This document shows positions 1-10,884 of a stretch of 64,000 bases of DNA, one piece after another. Location of the stretch: the NCBI GenBank assembly GCA_038049695.1, contig CP142454.1, positions 17,492,501 to 17,556,500 of the forward strand, read 5' to 3'. The stretch comes from Cinnamomum chago. Its lineage: Eukaryota; Streptophyta; Magnoliopsida; Laurales; Lauraceae. The notes under the pieces were generated by a model, which saw only the letters and a program-made list of their open reading frames with translations, had not been told where the DNA came from and searched no databases. The position numbers and the translations under genes were made by a program. The stretch's first letter is position 1; each line of letters begins with the position of its first letter.

Positions 1-4
1 GAAG

Positions 5-691
5 ATGGGGGCTGCGCTGGAGGCGAGCGCAGCGGAAATAAAAAAGTCGGCGAAGAAGCTTGCCCAGCACGCAACGGAGCAACAGGCGGCAAAGGCCGAA
101 ATTATCAAGTTGCGGGGCGAGAATAAAAATATGAGGGGCGCCGCCGACGATAAGGCGAGGAGGGCGGCCAGTCTGGAGGCCGAGCTTGCCGCAAAGGGGG
201 CCGAGCTCGCCAAGAGGGAGTCCGAGCTTGCTGAAAAGCAAAATGAATTGGCCAGGAAAGAGACCGAGCTCGAGGCCTCCAGGAAAGAGAAGGCCGATGT
301 CGAGTCCACCCTGAGGGCCCAGGCCGCGAAAGCTTACCAAGATGGGGCGGACTGGGCGTCGGATGAGTACACGGCTCAAATTTTGGATCTGAGCCCGGTG
401 CTGTTCGAGATGGGGTGCAAGGAGGCTCTCCGCAAGTATGAGGTTTCTGAGGACGATCACATATTTGCGGACCTTCCTAAGTTCCAGCCTGCAGCGCTGG
501 GTTCAGGATCAGAGCCTGGCTCCAATCCTCCTAGGACCCCTATCGAAGTTCCAGACGTACCTCCTCCTTCTCCGACCCCCACCGAAGCCGAAGCGACCCA
601 GGCACCTCCTCTGGCTCCTCCATCTGACGCTCCTGCTCCATCAGATCCTTTAGCTCCAGAAAATAAAGAAGCGGCGCCCGAGAAGCCATAG
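5..691 (+). CDS. Antisense additional ORF of the Tat element, 5'-partial
   Basis: The reading frame is open to the left edge, so the true start is probably outside the window. The visible 228 residues are a charged heptad-rich coiled coil (about residues 1-115, rich in AELA, KRE and KETELE runs), a short globular stretch containing DGADWASDEY, and a proline-rich acidic tail from about residue 165. It runs opposite to gag-pol and lies between pol and the expected 3' LTR. Several Tat families carry such antisense ORFs, and some encode the 'putative gypsy type transposon' domain; the missing N-terminus could hold it. The function is unknown. There are no stops in the visible part, in contrast to the broken gag-pol. 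Confidence 0.65.
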   Translation: MGAALEASAAEIKKSAKKLAQHATEQQAAKAEIIKLRGENKNMRGAADDKARRAASLEAELAAKGAELAKRESELAEKQNELARKETELEASRKEKADVESTLRAQAAKAYQDGADWASDEYTAQILDLSPVLFEMGCKEALRKYEVSEDDHIFADLPKFQPAALGSGSEPGSNPPRTPIEVPDVPPPSPTPTEAEATQAPPLAPPSDAPAPSDPLAPENKEAAPEKP

Positions 692-1230
692 GATTTTGTT
701 CCTTTTTTCTCTCATGTAATTTTTTCTTTCCTTTCCGATAGTACGAAAAACTCTGTATTCATTCTTCCATTAATGAAAAACGAATTTTTCTTTCTGATTC
801 TCCAGCTATTTTCCTATCTCTTTCTTCCTACTATGTGATGTGGATGTTTTGGTGCGAAAACTTTCAAGTCCTTGAGGTCGGTAGAGCATCCAGATTTTAA
901 CCCTCCTTTCTGTCTTAAGATGGCGAACCCCTTTGGTGAGTATACTAGGTTGCCTCTAAACCAATGGTTAAGATTTAAAGACATGCTTCTGGGAGAAATA
1001 CCTCGGGAATGGATTTGTAGTTAATTTGGGCTCATACACCGAGACGCGGCCCATTCGCTGGAGAGCTGGGGTCGTATCTTTATTTTTGGTGAGTATTCCT
1101 TGGTGGCTCGAGGGGCCTGAACCAAACTTGTGCGTAGGCCGAACTCCGTGCCTTACTCGCATCCCGTGGTGATTGTTGTTCGAGGTTGCTGCGAGGGGCA
1201 GAGCCTTGGTCCTGTGACTGGCTTCTAGGA

Positions 1231-1970
1231 GGCTGGCGCGAGGGCCGGAGCCTTGGGGAGTTGGTCCTGTGACTGAACTCAAGGAGGCTGGCGCGAGGGC
1301 CGGAGCCTTGGGGAGTTGGTCCTGTGACCGAACTCAAAGAGGCTGGCGCGAGGGCCGGAGCCTTGGGGAGTTGGTCCTGTGACCGAACTCAAAGAGGCTG
1401 GCGCGAGGGCCGGAACCTTGGGGAGTTGGTCCTGTGACCGAACTCAATGAGGCTGGCGCGAGGGCCGGAGCCTTGGGGAGTTGGTCCTGTGACCGAACTC
1501 AAGGAGGCTGGCGCAAGGGCCGGAGCCTTGGGGAGTTGGTCCTGTGACCGAACTCAAGGAGGCTGGCGCGAGGGCCGGAACCTTGGGGAGTTGGTCCTGT
1601 GACCGAACTCAAGGAGGCTGGCGCGAGGGCCGAGGCCTTGGGGAGTTGGTCCTGTGACCGAACTCAAGGAGGCTGGCGCGAGGGTCGGAGCCTTAGGGAG
1701 TTGGTCCTGTGACCGAACTCAATGAGGCTGGCGCGAGGGCCGGAACCTTGGGGAGTTGGTCCTGTGACCGAACTCAAGGAGGCTGGCGCGAGGGCCGGAG
1801 CCTTGGGGAGTTGGTCCTGTGACCGAACTCAAGGAGGCTGGCACGAGGGCCGGAACCTTGGGGAGTTGGTCATATGACCGAACTCAAGGAGGCTGGCGCG
1901 AGGGCCGGAGCCTTAGGGAGTTGGTCCTGTGACCGAACTCAAGAAGGCTGGCGCGAGGACCGGAGCCTTG
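1231..1970. repeat. 55-bp tandem repeat array, about 13.5 copies
   Basis: The word GGCTGGCGCGAGGGC recurs with exact 55-base spacing at 1231, 1286, 1341, 1396, 1451, 1506, 1561, 1616, 1671, 1726, 1781, 1836, 1891 and 1946. Copies differ by a few substitutions only. The array lies between the pol stop and the antisense ORF of the Tat element. Tandem repeats in this place are known in Tat/Ogre-type elements. Near-identity suggests recent expansion or homogenisation. Confidence 0.97.
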
Positions 1971-2044
1971 TAAACAACTGGAAAGACATAAAGCTGATCT
2001 TTGTCAAAAGGCTCTTCTTTATTGATCAATCATTTTGAATACAA

Positions 2045-5000
2045 CTAGAAGTAATATTTCTTGAGGTGTGCAGCGTTCCATGGTCGTGGCAACTCCATGC
2101 CATCCATCCCTTCAAGCCTGTAGGCCGACCTTCCTAAGACTAAGACCACTTTGTAGGGGCCGAGCCAGTTTGGCGTAAGTTTACCTTCGTTAGGATCTTT
2201 ATCAGCTGGGAGCGCTTTCTTCAAGACTAGTTCTCCAACCGAGAACCTTCTTTCTCTAACCTTCTGATTATATCATCGGGACAGCTGCTGCTGATAGGCG
2301 GCCAGACGAACGGACGCTGCTTCCCTTCGTTCCTCGGCCAGGTCGAGTTCTCTGGCGAGGTTTATCTCATTCTGTCCTTGATCGAAGAGATTTGTCCTTA
2401 AGGTCGGTAGGCCGACCTCGAGAGGGATTACAGCCTCCATCCCGTAGGCTAATGAAAAAGGGGTTACCGAAGTGGATCGCCTCGGGGTGGTTCTGTACAC
2501 CCAAAGGACACTTGGCAATTCTTCTATCCATCTGCCTTTAGCTTTATCAAGCCTTTTCTTCAGTCCTTCCAGGACCACTTTGTTTGAGATTTCCACATGC
2601 CCATTGCTCTGTGGGTAGGCCGGGGTTGCATAGAGGTTCCTGATGCCGAGCTCCTGGCAAAAGTTTTTGAAGAATTTTGAGTCGAACTGGGTTCCGTTGT
2701 CCGAGACCAGGGTCCTGGGGATCCCGAATCGTGTGACGATGTTCCTCCATACGAAATTCTTCGTGTCGTGCTCGGTGATGGAGGATAAGGCCTCCGCCTC
2801 AATCCATTTTGTGAAGTAGTCAGTGCCCACCATCAGCCATCTCTTGTTTCCTGGAGTTCGGTGAAGAGGCCCCACAATGTCTAGCCCCCATTGAGCGAAG
2901 GGCCAAGGACTAGAGATAGGGCTAAGGTCCCGAGCTGGCTGGTGAAGGGAATGGGAGAACTTCTGGCATTTTTCGCATTTCCTGGCGTAGATCTGGGCAT
3001 CCTTTTGCATGTAGGGCCACCAGTAGCCCTAGCTGATAGCTCTGTAAGCCAGTGACCTTCCCCCGATGTGGCTTCCACAGATTCCTTCGTGAATTTCAAA
3101 GAGGAAGTCCTCCACTTTGCTCGAATGGACGCATTGGAGGTATGGCCCTGAGTAGGATTTTCTGTAGAGCTTTTCGTCCGGTGATAGCCAGAAGTGAGCT
3201 GCTTTGAGCCTGACCTTGTGAGCTTCAGTCTTGTCTTCAGGGAGCTTATCTTCTCTCAAGAATGTCACGATTGCGTCCATCCAGCTTGGACCGAGATCGG
3301 TGCACAATACTTGCCGAACTGGAAGGAGCTCTATGCTCGGTCTTTCCTGCGCCCCCACATCAATTGTCCTTCTCTTTCCAGCTTCTACGGCCGAGGCCAA
3401 GCTTGCCAGGGCGTCTGCATGGCGATTGGACTCCCTGCCGATTTGCCTGACTTCAGCTTTTTCAAACTGGGAGAGGAGCTGTCTGGTGTGGGCTAGGTAG
3501 GCCATCATTCTTTCATCTCTGGCTTGGTAGTCTCCGCTCATCTGGCTCATCACCAGCTGGGAGTCACTGAAGACTACCACCCGACGTGCCCCCAGTACTC
3601 TTGCACTACCGAGACCAGCGATCACTACTTCATATTCTGCTTCATTATTTGATGCCTTGAAATCCAGGGTTAGTGCTTGCTCAATGACCAGTCCTTCTGG
3701 GGATTGGAGGACAACGCCGGCGCCTGCTCTTCTGGTAGTCGACGATCCGTCAACGAAGACTTTCCAGGCTGACTCAAGGAATTTTTTCCAAGACTGGTCT
3801 TCCTTGGTCTCAGTTTCAGCTTCATCATTGCTCTTGGGGTCCCCTAGTTCGGTATCGAGCGAAGTCGGTGCCGAACTAGGAGAGGTGAATTCGACGACGA
3901 AGTCTGCCAGGACATGTGCCTTGATTGCTGTTCTGGGTTGATATTGGATATTGAACTGACCCAGTTCGACGGCCCACTTGGAGATGCGGCCAGAAAAGTC
4001 CGCCTTGCGGAAGAGGGATTTGAGTGGGAATTCCGTGATGACCACCACCGTGTGTCTGGAAGTAATGGGAGAGCTTGCGAGAGGCGCTGATCAGTGCCAG
4101 TGCTAGCTTTTCAAGTGGCAGGTACGTGGTCTCAGCGTCGAGCAGGGTTTTGCTGGTGTAATAGATGGGGTACTGCTGCTTGTCGCTTTCTCGAACCAGC
4201 ACCGAGCTCACCGCATGGTCCGAGACTGCAAGGTAAAGATAGAGAAAATCGTCTTGCGACGGAGTAGACAAAAGTGGCGGTGAGGAGAGGTACCTTTTGA
4301 GCGTTTCCAGTGCCAGGTCGCATTCAGGAGTCCATTGGAACTTGGAACTTTTCTTTAGGAGCTGAAAGAATGGCTGGCACTTGTCCGAAGCTCGGCTGAT
4401 GAAGCGGTTGAGTGCAGCAGCCATTCCTGTGAGTCGCTGAACTTGCTTGGCCGAGGTGGGACGCTGGATTGACTGGATGGCTGCAATCTGTTCGGGATTA
4501 GCCTCGATCCCTCTTCTGGTTACCAAGCTGCCTAGGAATTTGCCAGAACCGACGCCAAACGCACACTTGGAAGCATTTAGTTTGAGCTGGAACTTTCGGA
4601 GGATGGCAAATGTTTGGCGTAGGTCCGCCAGGGGGTTCTGCGACTCCTTGGACTTGACTACCATGTCATCAATATAGACCTCCATCGTCTTCTCGAGCTG
4701 GTTCTGGAACATTTTCGTGACCAGTCGCTGATACGTTGCCCCGATATTCTTCAGTCCAAAGGGCATCACCTTATAACAGTAGATGCCTCGAGGCGTTATA
4801 AATGCAGTTTTTTCCTCATCAGGTCCGTGCAGCGGGATCTGATGGTAACCTCGGCAGGCGTGTAGGAAACTCATCCTGTCATGTCCCGAGGTGGCGTCAA
4901 TCATCTGATCGATCTTTTGGAGGGGGAAGCTGTCCTTAGGGCAAGCTTTGTTGAGGTCGGTGAAATCCACGCAGACCCTCCATTTGCCGCTCTTCTTCTT

Positions 5001-7964
5001 TACCACCACCGTGTTGGCGAGCCACTGGGGATAGTGCACCTCGTGGATCGCCCCAGCTTCGAGGAGCTTATCCACCTCTTCGATTACTGCCTCTGTCTGC
5101 GGGATCCCTGTTCTGCGAGCCTTCTACACTATGGGCTTGTGTCCGGGATCCACATTCAGCTTGTGACACATGACCTCGGGGTCAACTCCTGGCATCTCAT
5201 ATGGAGTCCAGGCGAAGACATCCTTATTCAGAAGTAGGAAGTCTAGCAGCTCGGCCCTCTCGGTGTCGTGGAGCTGGCTACCCAGCATGAAGTAGCGCTC
5301 AGGGTCTTCAGGATTGATCCTGACCTCGGTGAGGTCCTCTATGCTTTTCTGCCCTGTTGTGCGCCCAACATCCTCAATCTCGGCTTCGAGCTCGGCCATA
5401 TGCACTTGTCTTAGCTCCGCCTCCCCAGGTGTTACGGCTATGAGGCATTCTCGGGCCATCTGCTGATTTCCGCACACAGTCACAATCTTGAACGCCCCGT
5501 CAGGCTTCGCTAATGGAAACTTGAGTTTTTGATGTAAGGTGGAAGGCACTGCTTCCATGTCATGCAGCCAACTTTGTCCCATGATCACATTGTAGGGGGA
5601 TGGTGTGTCTACTACCATAAAGTCTGCCATCTTCGTTGCGCCTCCGATCCGGACTTCGAGCGAGATCCGGCCTTTGGGGTACACTGGTTCGGCGCTGAAT
5701 CCCACTAGAGGGACATGGGCCTCCTGCAGGTCGGATTCGGTTAGGCCAAGCTGCTTAAAACAGCTATAGTAGATGACCTCGGAGGAGCTCCCCGGATCCA
5801 CCAGGACGCGCTTGGTAGTGTAATTGTTGAGCCGCAAGGTGAGGATGAGGAAGTCATTATGGGGGAGCTGGACTCCCTTCAGGTCCTCATCTGAGAACCA
5901 AATCCTGGGCCTTTCCCTCTTCACCCTCTTCAGGGCGCTTTCTAATTCTGCCGACATCACCTGCTTGCCGTGGGCAGCCCTCCTGGCCTCTGACCGAGTT
6001 CGGGCGCTTTTTTTGCTTTGGGAGGGGGCCAGATCGATGACGTTGATGATACCTGCTGGTTCGTCACTGTCCTGGTCATCACTGGGTGGAGCGCGCCGCT
6101 GAGTTTGGTTAACCCTTTCTTCCTTCTTGATGTACTCTTGGAGGTGCCCGTCTTTAACGAGCCTTTCAAGGTGGGTTTTTAGCGCAAAGCAGTCTTCGGT
6201 CATATGCCCGTGCTGCTTGTGATAGGAGCAGCTCTTCTGCTGATCTCGGGTAGATGGGTCGCTCATCATCGGCCGCGGCCACTGGAAGTACGGTTCTGCC
6301 TTGATCTTGTTCAGGATTCTGTAAATGGGCTCCTTGAACACAACACTGATGGCTCTATAGGAATCGCCGGCGGGCTTGGGGGGCTGGAACCTTGGTCTCT
6401 TGCTGTTATCCGAGGAAATTGAGAAAGAGCGGGCGGGCTTCCTCTTATCCGACCTCGGTTTGGGGAATATTCCTTCCCCGGTGGAGGCTTGGTGCTTCTT
6501 TGGGGATCCAAACCGCTCTGTGCCGTGGGCCTCGTCATCCTCTTGCTCAATGTACTGCTTCACCCTTGCCATTAGTGCTTTCATAGTAGCCACAGGGTTC
6601 CGGACCAGGTCTCTGCGGAGTTCGTTTCCTGGGAGTAAGCCCTCCCTGAAGCACATGATGGCGACTTCGTCGTTGGCGTCGGTAATCTAGCTGTATATCG
6701 TCCAGAATCTCCTGGCGAAGGCAGTGATACTCTCACCGTCTTTCATACGGATCGCCATGAGATTGTTACCTGTCTTTGGGATGACGCGGTGTGCTTGAAA
6801 CTTTTCAAGGAAAGAGCTCCGGAGCTGCCGCCAGCTCGAGACCGATCCGGGGGGGAGCGCACAGAACCACCGGAGGGGGAGGTCTCCCAGACTGGATGAG
6901 AAAACCCTGCAGTTCAAAAGACCTACGTCCCCCCAGACCGACATCCGCTGAGTGAAATGCCGCAGATGCGCCTCTGGGTCCGAGGCTCCGTCATAAAGGA
7001 CGAACCTCGGGACTTTAAATCTCTAAGGGAGAGGGAAGTTTTTAATCTCCTGCGAAAAGGGGGACATCCCCTGGTCGCTTTCTTCACATTCGTCGGTCTG
7101 GTCTCGGGCAAACCCGACCTCGGCCAAGCGGGCCTGGTCCTCCTGTTTGACGTAATGGTCCAGTAACTCCTTGAAGTCCGCCCGGTCATCTGGTCTCAGT
7201 GATTCCGGCTCGTGCCGCGATCCCCCGAGGCCACTAGGCAGATGACTGCTGCTCGAGCCCTCCTCCTCACAGCGGTATCTCCTTCTGCTGTTGAGGACCT
7301 GCCTCAGGTCTCGGTTGTCCGGGTGGGCCTGCTGTCGCCGGGGATTTGGACCTCGAGACTTCCTCTCATTCATTTCGAGCCGCTCCTCCAGGCGACGAAT
7401 CACCTCGTCTTTATCTTGGAGGGCCTGGTGCTGGGCATTGAATTCTTTGAGCAGGCGATTGTCATTTCGGGCTCCATGGGTTTGATGAAAGGACTGGCCG
7501 TCGTCGTGGACGCGCTGGTGGGACTGACGGGACCCCGCCCTGATGGGGGTCTTGCCTCGTCGTCGAAGATCCGTCGTGGAGGCGTTCTGCTGCCGATCGC
7601 CGTGTGGCTGCTCACCAGTGTGGTGAGGAGCATCACGACGGCTATCTTGGCGGAGGCGCGTGGTTATGGGCCGAGACGAAGAGGCCGATTGGACGATGCC
7701 CTCCACGCATGCGGCACTCGACTTTCTCCCTGACCTCCTCTGACGCGGGGTCCCTGATGGCTCCTGCCGGATGGGAGGAGCCCCGGTCGGTCCCGGAGGG
7801 GGGAGAAGAGCAGAATGAAGGCCAGGGGGTGGTTCCGGAACAACCAGCTGGGCTAGTTGCAACTGCAAGAATGGTGGAAATGCAGGTTGCTCCCGTAGCG
7901 GCAAGGACGATGCTTTTTGGGGCTTCGATGGTCCTCCGCCACCGTATCTGGTCTTTGGAGGCAT
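2045..7964 (-). pseudogene. gag-pol polyprotein of the Tat element, inactivated
   Basis: From 7964 one frame encodes gag (basic low-complexity N-terminus, then a retrotransposon gag domain around 6950-6560), aspartic protease (DPGSS near 5790), reverse transcriptase (YIDDMVV near 4670), a first RNase H remnant, an archaeal-type RNase H (FVDGSS near 3750, then NNEAEYE and SDSQLV) and integrase (Cys-Cys finger near 2965, VSDNGTQF near 2690). The reading is broken by in-frame TAG codons at about 7023, 6687, 5124 and 3029, by a TGA at 2273, and by a one-base loss near 4050 that shifts the frame before the second RNase H. After the TGA the frame stays open to a natural stop at 2045-2047, completing the integrase C-terminus. 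An intact member would give one polyprotein of about 1,970 residues. This copy cannot supply its own enzymes. Confidence 0.93.
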
Positions 7965-7996
7965 TGCTTTTGCAGAGACTTTGGCACGGATCCTAT

Positions 7997-8013
7997 TCCC
8001 ACAGACGGCGCCA
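7997..8013 (-). other. Primer binding site of the Tat element
   Basis: The minus strand reads TGGCGCCGTCTGTGGGA two bases after the LTR end CACTTACA. A TGGCGCC start just inside the 5' LTR is the usual tRNA primer site of this class of plant gypsy elements. I cannot be certain which tRNA is used. Confidence 0.85.
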
Positions 8014-8015
8014 AC

Positions 8016-8700
8016 TGTAAGTGCCTAAAAATTACCGACTTAGCTAATGGAGGATTAAGCTCCTGATTTGAGGTTTTAGGGAAGATAGAGGGAAAGGATC
8101 AAGCCTCCAATAACCTGAAAGGGAGAAGACAACGGTCAGAGACCCTGGCTATGGGCAGCCGAAGGCCCTCCGACGCTCAAGTCAGTATGAGAACTGAAAG
8201 AGAAAAGAGAAGGAGAACTCTGGGAGGGGAGGATTGTGCGTACCTCGCATGATTTGTCTTCATGCAATATATAGACGTGAGAGTCATCATGGCACTGTCC
8301 ACATGAAGGGATGGGAGTCCCATCAACGTATATTCGTACCTCCTGAGTGGGGGTAGGTAAAAAGGGAATGTCTCATCGGACCAGCACCCCCTGCCTATGG
8401 ACATGACTTTAGATAAGGCGTGCTCCTTATCTAGGTCCGGCGCCCACTCTGTTGTCAGTTTGTCGATCCCGTCATGGCGGCGCATTTATGGCTGCATTAA
8501 TGGCTGAGTGACAGGGGCCGAGATCGGGTAGAGGCCGAGACCGAGGTCGGGACTCGTGACGTAGCCACCGAGACTCGCCCTATGATTCTTCCGAGATGGC
8601 GTTGCGGCCGACCTTGAGTGGTGCCGAGACCAATGGTAACCGAGACTGGAAGGTGACCCCACCTAAATCCGTGAGCATGGAACGACCCCACACAGAAACA
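8016..8700 (-). repeat. 5' LTR of the Tat element, outer edge approximate
   Basis: The inner end is fixed by the terminal ACA (minus strand) next to the PBS at 8016. The outer end is inferred from a drop in GC content and a possible minus-strand TG start at 8700 (TGTTTCTGTG). The other LTR is outside the window, so neither the exact edge nor the target duplication can be confirmed. Confidence 0.7.
8267..8274 (-). promoter_or_regulatory. TATA box of the retrotransposon LTR promoter
   Basis: The minus strand contains CTATATATTG inside the LTR, about 250 bases before the PBS. That is a sensible place for the U3 promoter, with U3 toward 8700 and R-U5 toward 8016. Confidence 0.55.
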
Positions 8701-9288
8701 ATCAGCTGTGAGTATTCTTGATAGACTAGAATGTGAAGCACAATTTGGGAAGGAAAAATCACACTCCCACCACATGAATGTGATAATTTAAACCGTTTAT
8801 TCGATGGGGCCATCGGCTATTTTTAAGTGGTAACTGATGTAAAAGATGCTTGGATCAGACCATCCCAGCCATCCAATGAATGTCAACCCAGTTCCATTTT
8901 TCATGTTTACAGCTACTCCTTTCTCAGTTCATTAACTGCCATATCTTCTGAATGCTTTGTTTTGGACTCTTTTTAAGTGTTCAAATAAAGCTTGACACCT
9001 TCGAGGAAATTTGAATTCTAGCATAATAGAAAAAATATATTTTCATAATTCTAATTTCTACTTCTTTAAATAATTAGGATCATTTTTATTGCCATCCAAT
9101 CAATCTTGGTTGATCCAATTGATCAACGGTTTGGAACTTATACCTTCACTAAATGAATTTTTGGCATGGGAGAAATATTAAAAGGGGCGATTTTTGTGCT
9201 CCCAATGGCTACTAGTCTCTTCCTTGGAGTAAGACTGAAAGTTTTGGGGGACTTGAACTTTGTCTAGCCTAATAGATAATTTTCAACA
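8701..9288. other. AT-rich flank, no gene seen
   Basis: Plain AT-rich sequence between the retrotransposon and the SINE. I looked for monooxygenase C-terminal exons on the minus strand (the GD...HP flavin motif) and found none. Confidence 0.6.
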
Positions 9289-9301
9289 TTGAGGTGTGGC
9301 C

Positions 9302-9492
9302 ACCCACCTAAGAGGTGATGGAGTGGCATAAGGCGTGGATTTACTCCCCATGCATGTCTTGTATTTGAAACCTGCTCTAGATTTGCTTGGTGTGCATTTG
9401 TGTGTGTTTGGCGGGCACCACCCAAGGAAATAATCCTATTAGGTCAAAAGACCCTAGAGATATCCATGTCATAAAAAAAATAAAAACAAAAC
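9302..9492 (+). mobile_element. tRNA-derived SINE with 13-bp target duplication
   Basis: The 13-mer TTGAGGTGTGGCC occurs at 9289-9301 and again at 9493-9505, exactly flanking the element. The body has a Pol III A-box-like GTGGCATAAGGCG near 9323, a B-box-like GTATTTGAAACC at 9361, and an A-rich tail before the second duplication. This combination marks a SINE inserted by target-primed reverse transcription. The perfect duplication points to a fairly recent insertion. Confidence 0.88.
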
Positions 9493-9505
9493 TTGAGGTG
9501 TGGCC

Positions 9506-9943
9506 TATTGGCCTCTTATAAAAAGACAGTTTGCTATGTTTGCTATTAACAAAACACTACCTCCACTATGTTGCTAGTCATCCTATCAAAGAAAATAAAA
9601 ACAAACGCGGAACGATGCAGGAAGAAAGTCATGAAAAGGAATGGTTAGACTATTTCACCAGACTATCTTGAGTCCACGAGCCAATGACAAACTTGGCTGA
9701 GAGAAGATGAGTCGGTGTACATTTTAAATGCAACAGAGTCTCCGTATGTCATATTTTACCCCACATTTGCCCATAATAAACTGGCTCAGTTGAGTCACAA
9801 ATCGACTGAGTTTTCCAATCTGGTCTTGGGGACAAAAATCACCTTCAACGGTGAAAAGAGAGAGGAACTCCACTTTCACACACCATAGAAAGCAAGGACA
9901 AGTTATGACTTAAATCTATGAAAATAAATGAGAGAGAAAATAC
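9506..9943. other. Sequence beyond monooxygenase exon 4, no exon recognised
   Basis: Read on the minus strand this follows the splice donor at 9943-9942 and would be intron 4. I see no conserved monooxygenase coding sequence here. Confidence 0.55.
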
Positions 9944-10849
9944 CTTTGACACTAGATTTGTGGGAGATACCCCAGTAAACATCTGTGCTATTGAGAGTAA
10001 CAAAACCTGCTCTTAGGCCATCATGTACAAACTGTTGCTGGACTTGGTGCTTAAACCCATGTCCTTGTGGGTAAACAGCTAACCCTCGCACCGCCATCCG
10101 ACCCGAATGGATTGGATATTTAAGTCCTAGCCACTGGGCCACCACGGAGTGCACCCCATCGCACCCTATTAAAACCTGCCAAATGTAAATGTCACTCACC
10201 AAAGAAACACTCACTCGAGATTGGAGGTGTTCATGGGCCACATTGACCCAGCCCGAAGCTCGTTAAAGCTTGGCCCATAAGGATATGATCCGGACAATTT
10301 TCAGGCTAAGATCCAGCCCATGGCCTGAAGAAAGTCAGGTCCAGTCTCCCATTTGAAAAGCATGCATATACACCCTATGTTCTCAATGATTCTCATGGAC
10401 ATATGTGGAGAGAGAAGCTCTTCAATAATACTACTTCAATTTCAATAATACCATATCAAAACAGGTTTTAATCAAAAGTTACCTTGGCATTGATTATGGT
10501 TCCATCATCCATGTGGAGCACAGCTAAAGAAGAATCTTGGTGGACCTTGGTGGTGATGGAAGACAACTTTGATGAGAATAGAATGGTCTCAGGTGGCAGC
10601 TCCTGGGCCAGGGCCTCCAATAGTTCTTTGCGGTGCACCGCTCTCACTCCCATACCTTCCCTGCAACAAAGTTTCATGTCACACACGGATTTTGTACAAG
10701 CAGCAGGACCCTCATTTCAATGTTTAATTCAGATCATTAATCAAGTGTGGACCCACTCAAGATGAGGAGTCCTTATCCAGTATGTCTCATCAGATGAACT
10801 GGTTAGAATAAGACCACAAAAGAAAGCCGAGAAACGGAAAGACACGGAA

Positions 10850-10884
<35 letters not shown>

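Larger units (their letters stand above)
1..8700 (-). mobile_element. Ty3/gypsy LTR retrotransposon, Tat lineage, 3' end outside window
   Basis: Read on the minus strand the order is 5' LTR (about 8700 to 8016), PBS (8013-7997), gag-pol (7964-2045), 55-bp tandem repeats (1970-1231), and an extra ORF in antisense (5-691). The Tat assignment rests on a second, archaeal-type RNase H between the reverse transcriptase/RNase H and the integrase, on a DPGSS protease motif, and on an extra ORF between pol and the 3' LTR. All of these are known for Tat elements. The 3' LTR and polypurine tract lie left of position 1, so the two LTRs cannot be compared. Base composition drops from GC-rich to AT-rich near 8700, which is why I place the outer edge there. 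The exact edge is uncertain by some tens of bases. Confidence 0.9.

Noticed and set aside
1231..1970. CRISPR array
   Set aside because: Contiguous identical 55-base units without unique spacers in plant nuclear DNA; this is a tandem repeat in a retrotransposon.
7212..7733. 173-codon plus-strand ORF opposite gag
   Set aside because: Shadow of the gag reading frame on the other strand; composition follows gag codons.
8177..8813. Minus-strand ORFs in and beside the Tat LTR
   Set aside because: They lie in LTR or flank sequence, lack any recognisable domain and overlap each other.
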